Origin: a bacterium | Lineage (GTDB): Bacteria > Krumholzibacteriota > Krumholzibacteriia > Krumholzibacteriales > WJIX01 | Assembly (NCBI GenBank): GCA_021160845.1 | Contig: JAGHBT010000026.1 | Location: 1-5,273 of the forward strand | DNA length: 5,273 bases | Direction: 5' to 3' | In this document: one piece after another, positions 1 to 5,273 of the stretch | Position numbering within the stretch: position 1 is the first letter of the stretch | Layout: each line of letters starts with the position of its first letter | Position numbers and translations under genes: made by a program | The notes under the pieces: generated by a model | Databases searched by the model: none | Told to the model about the DNA's origin: nothing | What the model saw: only the letters and a program-made list of their open reading frames with translations

Positions 1-1
1 A

Positions 2-199
2 GTCGTTATCCCTTGGCTTCTGCCCACCCTTGGGACTTAAGTTCACATGGAACGTTTGCACTTCCATCCATACGCGTTCGAATTGGCAAAGCTGGTACGT
101 GAAGGGTATATGGACCGCGGCGAAGCGATAGAACGGCTTGAAGAAAAGGGGAATATTCAAATTATTCAGGATGCGCAAAAACGCCTCGATATAGACTAA
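2..199 (+). pseudogene. 3' end of a PP-loop sugar amidotransferase-like gene, with in-frame stop
   Basis: The frame ending in TAA at 197-199 reads as a well-formed C-terminus from 41 on: VHMERLHFHPYAFELAKLVR, followed by EGYMDRGEAIERLEE and a short charged tail. From memory, the end of WbpG/PseA-like N-acetyl sugar amidotransferases and related PP-loop ATPases resembles this, with a 'CLLN..G.YVH' stretch, then 'YAFELA.LVREG..(S/T)REEA'. These enzymes aminate a nucleotide- or lipid-linked sugar in the cytoplasm. The same frame upstream of 38 reads LLPTLGT and then hits TAA at 38-40, exactly where the family would have an aromatic residue before VH. The gene is therefore either broken or carries a base error near the window edge. 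An independent small protein starting at ATG 47 is possible (51 codons) but has no good ribosome binding site. The catalytic PP-loop lies outside the window. The adjacent flippase supports a surface-glycan role. Family assignment is tentative. Confidence 0.45.
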
Positions 200-242
200 A
201 TTCAATTTTTTTTCATCATTTAATATGAGTTAAAAAGAATTA

Positions 243-1736
243 ATGACTACCCTGGCTACAAAACTGATAAAGGGATCGTTCTTCAGAGTACTGAACCCTG
301 TCTCGAATATCATAGTTTCTTTCTTTATGTTACCATTCGTAGTAGGAGCAATCGGCGACAGATGGTATGGCTTATGGGTACTTGCAGCAGCGTTTGTTGG
401 ATACTACGGTCTTCTGGATCTTGGACTATCTACAGCAAACCAGAGGTTTATATCCAGGGCTATCGGGAAAGGGGAAAAGAAGGAAATAGATATAGTATTT
501 AATACCAGCCTCGGGCTACTTCTAATCGGGGCTATGCTGGTGTTACTTGGCTCATTAATCGTAGTTATCATTACCCCTCATTTCGTAGAAAATGCAAATG
601 ATATTCATATCTTCAGAATCCTTACCGTAATAATCGGCATTTCGATGGCAATATCATTTCCAGTCAGGGCATTTGATGGGTTTTTATATTCACACATCCG
701 TTACGATATTGTTAATATCATCGAATTGATAAAACTAGTCGTCAGAACAATCCTTATTGTATATTTCCTAAGCCAGGGGAAGGGAATAATCACCCTTGCT
801 CTTATATCCGCCTTTGTTGAAACATTACAATGCGCGACAAAAGTGTGCTATGTTTTAAAAAAACACCCCGAGTTGAAAATTGGCTTGTCTTATTTCAAAC
901 CCGACCATATCAGAACTTTGCTTGGATACAGTATTTACAGCTTTATAGCCACAATAGGCAATCGCCTTCAATTTCATCTCGACGCATTCGTGATTACAGC
1001 CTTTGTGGGACTTAGCCTTGTTACTCATTATAACATCGGAACCCGTATCGCCGGCTACTATATTCTTATCATAACAAGCATGATTGCGCTTGTGATGCCC
1101 GTATTCAGCAAACTTGAAGGCCAAAACGATTATAGTAATATCAGAAAACATTATCTCTTTCTAACAAAGCTCAACACTATCCTATCTGTTTTTATCGCGG
1201 GTTCACTCCTGATTTACGGCAAAGCCTTTATCATACGCTGGATGGGACCCGGATATACCGATTCGTTCAGAGTGCTCACTATCCTTCTAATCGGGCTGTT
1301 ATTCAACACTATCCAGATCTCATCAAAAAGCATTCTCTTTAGTATTTCCAAACATAAAATGTACGCAATAACAGTAATAATTGAGGGGTTGGCAAATTTA
1401 CTCCTCAGTATTATTCTGGTCCGGAAATTTGGCATCTTAGGAGTTGCAATGGGAACAGCCATCCCGGCATTGATTACCAATCTGTTTGTCATCCCGGCTT
1501 ACACAAATAGAGTTATAAACATCAAACTCTCCAAATATGCCAAAATCGTTCTTGGTATTGTAACGCTCGGCGGTGTAATTCACCTTGGAAATTGGTTTTT
1601 GGTAAGAGATTTTATCTTGAATAGTTATGGAAGACTATTTATGCTGGGAACAGCAACATCGATGGTATTTCTTGCGTTGAATATATTTATAATACTGAGC
1701 AAAAAAGAAAGAAAATATTTTAAAATAGGCTTTTAA
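243..1736 (+). CDS. Wzx-type polysaccharide flippase (MOP superfamily)
   Basis: This 497-residue integral inner-membrane protein probably flips lipid-linked oligosaccharide repeat units from the cytoplasmic to the periplasmic face during O-antigen, capsule or similar glycan assembly. By eye it has about 12-14 hydrophobic segments, for example near residues 18-38, 42-60, 88-110, 160-176, 181-196, 224-240, 270-286, 308-326, 342-358, 374-392, 398-419, 434-450 and 464-485. The N-terminus has the typical family pattern: a basic lead (KLIKGSFFR), then WYGLW at 41-45 and LLDLGLSTANQRF at 57-69, which matches the 'G.W.....y..llDlGl..a..R' signature of polysaccharide export proteins. The length is usual for the family. 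The ATG at 243 follows a weak purine stretch (AAAAAGAA), and an upstream ATG runs straight into a stop, so this start is the best choice. It lies 43 bases after the amidotransferase-like fragment with no terminator between, so it may share its transcript. The sugar substrate cannot be inferred. A lipid II or teichuronic-type flippase is an alternative within the same superfamily. Confidence 0.88.
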   Translation: MTTLATKLIKGSFFRVLNPVSNIIVSFFMLPFVVGAIGDRWYGLWVLAAAFVGYYGLLDLGLSTANQRFISRAIGKGEKKEIDIVFNTSLGLLLIGAMLVLLGSLIVVIITPHFVENANDIHIFRILTVIIGISMAISFPVRAFDGFLYSHIRYDIVNIIELIKLVVRTILIVYFLSQGKGIITLALISAFVETLQCATKVCYVLKKHPELKIGLSYFKPDHIRTLLGYSIYSFIATIGNRLQFHLDAFVITAFVGLSLVTHYNIGTRIAGYYILIITSMIALVMPVFSKLEGQNDYSNIRKHYLFLTKLNTILSVFIAGSLLIYGKAFIIRWMGPGYTDSFRVLTILLIGLLFNTIQISSKSILFSISKHKMYAITVIIEGLANLLLSIILVRKFGILGVAMGTAIPALITNLFVIPAYTNRVINIKLSKYAKIVLGIVTLGGVIHLGNWFLVRDFILNSYGRLFMLGTATSMVFLALNIFIILSKKERKYFKIGF

Positions 1737-1830
1737 TGAATTACTAAAGCCGCTCCTTAGGAAACAACAAAAGACATAAAGAACCCGATATAATAATTTC
1801 GACTTTGAAAAAGAGTTACGCTGATCCAGA

Positions 1831-2649
1831 ATGAGTATAGAGAATCAACCGGACATAACCAGCGCCAAGAATCCCGGGATTAAATCCTTAATTCTTCTGC
1901 GTAAAAAACATGAACGCGATAAAACCGGCCTCACTTCAATAGAAGGGGTCCGTGAAATCAAAGCGGCTATAAGAGCCGCTGTCCCCCTAAAAAATATTTA
2001 CTGCTGCCCGGAGATAATAAAAAGCAACGAAGAACTTTCTCTTCTTGAAAGCCTTAAAAGTATGGACCATGAATTAATCACGGTATCAAGACACGTATTC
2101 AGCAAGATAGCATACAGAAACACAACAGGCGGTTTTGTCGCGATAGCAGCCCCGCACAAAGCAGGACTTGAAGACCTCCCCGAAGATCATAATCCATTCT
2201 ATCTTGTAGCTGACAATGTGGAAAAGCCCGGCAATATCGGAGCGTTGCTCAGAACTGCAGACGGCGCTGGAGCTTCCGCCCTTATTGCAAGCGATTTAAA
2301 AACAGATCTCTTTAACCCTAACATCATCCGTTCCAGCCTTGGCGCCGTATTTACGGTCCCCACAGTAAAAGCCGGTTCTGACGAAACCATCACATGGCTT
2401 AAGGGAAAAAAAATAATGATAATCAGTTCTTCCCCTGACTCGAACCTGCTCTATACCGATATTGACCTTACTCTTCCATGCGCAATTATCGCGGGCAGCG
2501 AAAACCAAGGATTAAGTGAAAAATGGTTTAGCGCATCAGATCATATCGTTAATATACCTATGAAAGGAGGCGTTGATTCACTCAATGTATCTGCGGCCGG
2601 AGCTATTTTGCTCTATGAAGCATTAAGACAAAGATCCCTTAAAATCTGA
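1831..2649 (+). CDS. TrmH/SpoU-family RNA 2'-O-ribose methyltransferase
   Basis: This complete 272-residue cytoplasmic enzyme is expected to transfer a methyl group from S-adenosylmethionine to a ribose 2'-OH in rRNA or tRNA. Residues 9-105 form the SpoU substrate-binding domain, with the opening ITSAKNPGIKSL and SIEGVREI at 36-43. The SPOUT catalytic domain follows from about 122. Motif 1 is N135-IGALL-R141 within NVEKPGNIGALLRTADGAG. Motif 2 is AGSENQG at 221-227, with E224. Motif 3 is IPMKGGVDSLNVSAAGAILL from 242, with N252 and S254. The knotted SAM-binding fold and dimer are family knowledge. Length and domain order match RlmB/TsnR-like proteins, but the target nucleotide is not readable, so no symbol is given. 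The start at 1831 keeps the whole N-terminal domain, although its ribosome binding site is weak. The 94-base gap from the flippase has no convincing terminator. The frame has no odd features. Confidence 0.93.
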   Translation: MSIENQPDITSAKNPGIKSLILLRKKHERDKTGLTSIEGVREIKAAIRAAVPLKNIYCCPEIIKSNEELSLLESLKSMDHELITVSRHVFSKIAYRNTTGGFVAIAAPHKAGLEDLPEDHNPFYLVADNVEKPGNIGALLRTADGAGASALIASDLKTDLFNPNIIRSSLGAVFTVPTVKAGSDETITWLKGKKIMIISSSPDSNLLYTDIDLTLPCAIIAGSENQGLSEKWFSASDHIVNIPMKGGVDSLNVSAAGAILLYEALRQRSLKI

Positions 2650-2655
2650 AGAAAC

Positions 2656-2663
2656 GGGAGGGG
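2656..2663 (+). promoter_or_regulatory. Strong Shine-Dalgarno site of the broken nitroreductase gene
   Basis: GGGAGGGG lies just after the methyltransferase stop. The GGAGG core at 2657-2661 sits seven bases before the ATG at 2669, an ideal spacing. It is the best ribosome binding site in the window, yet it serves a gene that is no longer intact. This supports 2669 as the original start codon. Confidence 0.7.
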
Positions 2664-2668
2664 AAACA

Positions 2669-3011
2669 ATGTCTATCGATATAATTTTCGCGAGAAGAAG
2701 CATTAGAAAATTCCAAGAACAAATAATTGAAGAAGAAAAACTAACCAAAATAGTCGAGGCCGGTATGGCGGCACCGTCGAGCAGAAACAGAAAACATCGG
2801 GATCACTGGCAGAAATGGTAATTGCACAAAATCAAGAACTTAAGAGAAAAACATTTGCCTGTATTAATTCTCTCATGCTATTCTGTAGAATATTGTTAGT
2901 CACGCGGAGGATAATTGTCCCTTCCGCTGTTTAGGAATATTAGTTATTATAGATCCCAACATCGAAAGATTTAAAGAACGGTCAATAAGCGAATATGGGG
3001 CTTTAAGTTAA
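2669..3011 (+). pseudogene. Nitroreductase-family pseudogene (N-terminal half, frameshifted and truncated)
   Basis: The ATG at 2669 opens a 50-codon frame ending in TAA at 2819-2821. Its first 41 residues are a classic nitroreductase N-terminus: IFARRSIRKF (residues 6-15, the FMN-binding RRSIR motif), then EEEKLTKIVEAGMAAPSSRN at 21-40. Intact members are about 170-220 residues and reduce nitro, quinone or flavin substrates with NAD(P)H and bound FMN. Beyond RNR the family pattern (PW.F.V) is lost. Weak further pieces follow in three frames: SLAEMVIAQNQELKRK from 2803, LREKHLPVLILSCYS from 2840 in the original frame after the stop, and GILVIIDPNIERFKERSISE from 2934, which ends YGALS and TAA at 3009-3011. 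Their order resembles the middle of a nitroreductase, which implies several indels. The C-terminal FMN-binding half is absent. Together with the short gap that follows, this explains the whole 407-base gene-free stretch between methyltransferase and ligase. The N-terminal call is firm; the downstream pieces are inferred. Assembly or base errors are an alternative. Confidence 0.68.
2904..2927. repeat. Short imperfect inverted repeat in the degraded region
   Basis: GCGGAGG at 2904-2910 can pair with CCTTCCGC at 2920-2927, giving seven pairs with one bulged T around a nine-base AT-rich loop. No run of T follows, so it does not read as an intrinsic terminator. It may be a chance fold within the nitroreductase remnant. 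Confidence 0.25.
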
Positions 3012-3041
3012 GAGTAAACAGATGTTGATAAAATACAATTC

Positions 3042-3047
3042 GAGGAG
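3042..3047 (+). promoter_or_regulatory. Ribosome binding site deciding the ligase start
   Basis: GAGGAG ends nine bases before the ATG at 3057 and favours that start. A second in-frame ATG at 3084 (Met10) also has a purine-rich GGAAGAG upstream, so a product nine residues shorter is possible. Conserved homology only begins after both. Confidence 0.6.
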
Positions 3048-3056
3048 AGTAATTAA

Positions 3057-4802
3057 ATGAAGAGAATACAGGAAGAGTCCAAAATGGAATCCCTTCAAGA
3101 TAAGGGGATCAAAACACTTCCGGATCTTTTTGAATATAGCGCCAAAAAATGGAGCGAAGAAAACGCTCTAAAAAAACGCCATCCCTGGGGTTACCAGGAA
3201 ATCTCATACAAGGAATTTAACCGTCTTATATCTTTTCTTGGTACAGGAATGATACTCGAGGGACTTCAGAAAGATGACAGGGTAATCCTTATTGCCGAAA
3301 ACTCTCCTGAATGGGCGCTTGTTTACGCCTCTGTGACTTCCTGCCACAGTACAATCGTGCCGCTGGATCCAGCCTTGAAGGAAAATGAGATACACCACCT
3401 CCTTCTGCACTCTGAATCAAAATTTCTTGTCACCTCGTCAAAAATCTATAACAACTCCATAGAGGAAATGCATCTTGAAGGAGTAAAGGTGATATTAATC
3501 GGCGAGAAGGATTCAGATGAATCTCCCATAACTATCGGTGAAATCATGGCAAAGGGGGAAAAGTCGATAAACGAAGGGGAATCAATCTTTTTCCAGCGGA
3601 AAAGCGAAATATCGGCTGATGACACCGCAGCTATCTCCTATACCTCAGGTACTACCGGACAGCCTAAAGGTGTGGTGTTACTCCATAAAAATATCATTTC
3701 TGATCTCGACTCCATTTGTAAAAGAGTTCCCTCACTGGGTAATGACAATTTTCTCTGTATTCTTCCGCTTTACCACACGTTCGCGACCACATGCGTTTTT
3801 CTCGCATCATTTACGACCGGTTCAACTGTCGTTTTCAGCCGATCCCTTAAACCCAACATCATAATACAAGATGTAGTGGAAGAGAATATTTCCGTAATTG
3901 TTGCTGTTCCTCTTCTTCTTGAACATCTAATAGAATTCATGCAACCAGGGATTAGTAATAACCCTGCCGAAGGTAAATTTGTCTCGCGCCTTATGAAAAG
4001 GATCAAATCAGGGGTTTCCCGTTTATTCGGAAAAGCGGACACACCTCGCAAAGCAGCAAGCAAGTCAGGCCTTAATAATCTTAAACTATGTATAAGTGGA
4101 GCCGCTCCACTTCGTCCAGATATAGAGAAGTCATTGGTTTCAGCCGGGATTCCCCTTATTCAGGGATACGGCCTTACAGAAGCCTCCCCGGTTGTCAGCG
4201 TAAATCCTCCCGGCAAATCAGTCTTCGGCACAGTGGGGCCTCCCCTGTCCGGTATCGATGTCGAAATATACAATCCAAATGAAGAGGGTGTCGGAGAAAT
4301 TGTGGTCACTGGAGAAAATGTAATGAAGGGATATTACAAGAACCCCGAAGCTACAAAGGATGTTCTAAAGAATGGCCGTCTTTTCACAGGGGATCTCGGC
4401 AAAATGGATTCGTACGGTTACATAACAATCGTGGGAAGGGTAAAATCAGTGATTATTACTTCCGGCGGAAAAAACATTTACCCCGACGAGATTGAATCAA
4501 TCCTCAACAGAAATAAGTTTTTCCTTGAAAACATAATAGTAAAAACCGAGGACAGACGAGGGAACATCCGGATTGCCGCTATTATAGTGCCGGATTACGA
4601 CGCCTTTGGCACCTCTAAAGAGATTGAAAAACCGCTTACGGAAGAAGGAATAAAATCGGTTATTTCCGCTCAGATAAAAGAAATATCTGACAGTCTTCCC
4701 GATTATAAACGGATAACCGATTTTCAGATAAGGGATCAGGAGCTTCCAAGAACAACAACCAACAAGCTAAAACGTCACATGGTATCATGGATCCAGGAAT
4801 AG
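3057..4802 (+). CDS. AMP-forming long-chain acyl-CoA synthetase (FadD-like AMP-binding enzyme)
   Basis: This complete 581-residue adenylate-forming enzyme activates a carboxylic acid with ATP to an acyl-AMP, which is then normally passed to CoA. All core motifs are present. The P-loop is YTSGTTGQPKGV at 195-206 with K204. PLYHT follows at 237-241. SGAAPL at 347-352 and GYGLTEASP at 370-378 (E375) form the acyl-adenylate site. The ribose-binding aspartate is D446 in FTGDLG. The hinge is at GR 460-461, followed by SVIITSGGKNIYPDEIE. The C-terminal catalytic lysine is K570 in LPRTTTNKLKR. The GGKNIYP form of the hinge region and the basic linker at about 308-340 (RLMKRIKSGVSRLFGKA) are typical of long-chain acyl-CoA synthetases. 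An acyl-ACP synthetase or an enzyme acting on another lipophilic acid is also possible. There is no signal peptide or membrane segment; peripheral membrane association is likely from the family. The gene overlaps the UbiA-like frame by 16 bases, so the two are probably translated together. Family confidence is high; substrate is unknown. Confidence 0.93.
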   Translation: MKRIQEESKMESLQDKGIKTLPDLFEYSAKKWSEENALKKRHPWGYQEISYKEFNRLISFLGTGMILEGLQKDDRVILIAENSPEWALVYASVTSCHSTIVPLDPALKENEIHHLLLHSESKFLVTSSKIYNNSIEEMHLEGVKVILIGEKDSDESPITIGEIMAKGEKSINEGESIFFQRKSEISADDTAAISYTSGTTGQPKGVVLLHKNIISDLDSICKRVPSLGNDNFLCILPLYHTFATTCVFLASFTTGSTVVFSRSLKPNIIIQDVVEENISVIVAVPLLLEHLIEFMQPGISNNPAEGKFVSRLMKRIKSGVSRLFGKADTPRKAASKSGLNNLKLCISGAAPLRPDIEKSLVSAGIPLIQGYGLTEASPVVSVNPPGKSVFGTVGPPLSGIDVEIYNPNEEGVGEIVVTGENVMKGYYKNPEATKDVLKNGRLFTGDLGKMDSYGYITIVGRVKSVIITSGGKNIYPDEIESILNRNKFFLENIIVKTEDRRGNIRIAAIIVPDYDAFGTSKEIEKPLTEEGIKSVISAQIKEISDSLPDYKRITDFQIRDQELPRTTTNKLKRHMVSWIQE

Positions 4803-5273
4803 AAAAGTTCATCCCCCCCCGGAATAATAAACCCTTCTGGCTGGATTATTTTTTCCTTACGCGGCCATTAATTCTTATCCCTGTATGGACCTTTTTTCTA
4901 CTCGGCGCTCATCACAGTTTTGCTCCATTAGAAAAATCAATAAACAGTTTCAAACTCCTATACGGAATCTTATCATTTACCACCCTCATAGGAGCAATCT
5001 ATATAATTAACCAGATCACGGATAAAGAAACCGATCTCGCAAACAACAAGCTCTTCCTGATTCCACGTAAAATAATCTCCGTCAAGGCCGCGTGGATTGA
5101 AGCAGCCATTCTTCTATTCCTTTCATTTTTCGCGGCAATTTTCTTTTTATCCAAAGGATTTATCATCATCCTATTACTTAGCCTTCTGCTCGGCCTGGCT
5201 TATTCGATTGAACCGTTCAGATTCAAAAAGCGTCCTATCCTCGACGTAGCATCAAACGCGATCGGAAATGGAA
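4787..5273 (+). CDS. UbiA-family prenyltransferase, N-terminal part (runs off the window)
   Basis: This frame is open from ATG 4787 to the window end (162 codons, no stop) and lies below the length of the longer ORFs because it is cut. It encodes a membrane protein of the UbiA superfamily, which transfers an isoprenyl chain from its diphosphate to an aromatic or other acceptor. The first Asp-rich motif is N75-QIT-D79-KET-D83, the exact NxxxDxxxD form that binds magnesium and diphosphate, followed by the usual NNKLFLIPRKIIS. Hydrophobic segments lie near residues 26-41, 56-74, 102-122 and 124-140. LGLAYSIEPFRFKKRPILD at 135-153 matches the family's loop before the second Asp motif, which is just outside. 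Family members make ubiquinone, menaquinone, chlorophyll or archaeal-type ether lipids; which applies here cannot be told. The start codon lies inside the 3' end of the ligase with no strong ribosome binding site, so translational coupling is likely. A full gene would be about 270-300 residues. Confidence 0.85.
   Translation, partial: MDPGIEKFIPPRNNKPFWLDYFFLTRPLILIPVWTFFLLGAHHSFAPLEKSINSFKLLYGILSFTTLIGAIYIINQITDKETDLANNKLFLIPRKIISVKAAWIEAAILLFLSFFAAIFFLSKGFIIILLLSLLLGLAYSIEPFRFKKRPILDVASNAIGNG
4813..4820 (+). repeat. Run of eight C near the start of the UbiA-like gene
   Basis: A C8 homopolymer falls at codons 9-12 of the prenyltransferase frame and just after the ligase stop. With eight C the downstream frame is open. 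One extra C would give a stop at once (GAA TAA), and one C fewer would give a stop at about 4869. Such tracts are known slippage sites, but no variation is visible from a single sequence. Confidence 0.6.

Noticed and set aside
3..131. Alternative + strand frame through the first 130 bases (SLSLGFCPPLGLKFTW...)
   Set aside because: It ends at TAG 129-131 with no recognisable protein pattern, whereas the frame ending at 199 has a coherent family-like C-terminus.
206..213. Run of eight T after the first gene, as in an intrinsic terminator
   Set aside because: No GC-rich stem precedes it, so it does not support transcription termination before the flippase.
855..1151. Minus-strand open frame opposite the flippase, and similar ones opposite or within the other genes
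   Set aside because: The translations show no recognisable domain and lie entirely over well-supported + strand genes, so they are shadow frames.
1789..1794. TATAAT resembling a -10 box ahead of the methyltransferase
   Set aside because: The -35 position about 17 bases upstream reads AACAAA, far from TTGACA, and the local sequence is AT-rich, so a chance match is likely.
1962..1980. Perfect 7-base inverted repeat AGCGGCT / AGCCGCT with a 5-base loop
   Set aside because: It lies inside the methyltransferase frame and encodes the alanine-rich AAIRAA stretch. There is no T run and nothing suggests a function beyond coding.
4094..4112. Perfect 8-base inverted repeat AAGTGGAG / CTCCACTT with a CCG loop
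   Set aside because: It falls on the conserved SGAAPL motif of the ligase and is explained by coding. A terminator or attenuator in mid-gene is not supported.

Overview
This window holds one co-directional run of genes on the + strand, and its style is that of a bacterial chromosome of moderate GC. The RNA methyltransferase is of a bacterial type, and some genes have clear Shine-Dalgarno sites. No ribosomal RNA, tRNA, insertion sequence or CRISPR is visible, and nothing fixes the phylum. Short spacers, an overlapping gene pair and decayed pieces would suit an environmental or metagenome-derived bacterial contig, but that is inference.

Layout. (1) Positions 2-199 carry the 3' end of a gene that looks like a PP-loop sugar amidotransferase, interrupted by an in-frame TAA at 38-40. 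(2) Positions 243-1736 encode a Wzx-type polysaccharide or lipid-linked oligosaccharide flippase, 43 bases downstream. These two would close a surface-polysaccharide cluster that extends left of the window. (3) Positions 1831-2649 encode a TrmH/SpoU-family RNA 2'-O-ribose methyltransferase with all three family motifs. (4) Positions 2650-3056 have no intact gene. A strong ribosome binding site leads into 40-odd residues of clear nitroreductase N-terminus, which then breaks up across frames, so this is a pseudogene. (5) Positions 3057-4802 encode a complete AMP-forming acyl-CoA synthetase of the long-chain fatty acid type. (6) From 4787 to the window end runs the N-terminal part of a UbiA-family prenyltransferase, overlapping the ligase by 16 bases and carrying a run of eight C close to its start.

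How the genes relate. The left part is about surface glycan assembly and export. The methyltransferase is a housekeeping RNA-modification gene. The ligase and prenyltransferase overlap and are probably co-translated, which suggests a shared lipid or isoprenoid task, though the substrates cannot be read from the sequence. I see no evidence for a novel defence or mobile system here. The points most worth a second look are the two broken genes and the overlapping ligase/UbiA junction with its C8 tract.
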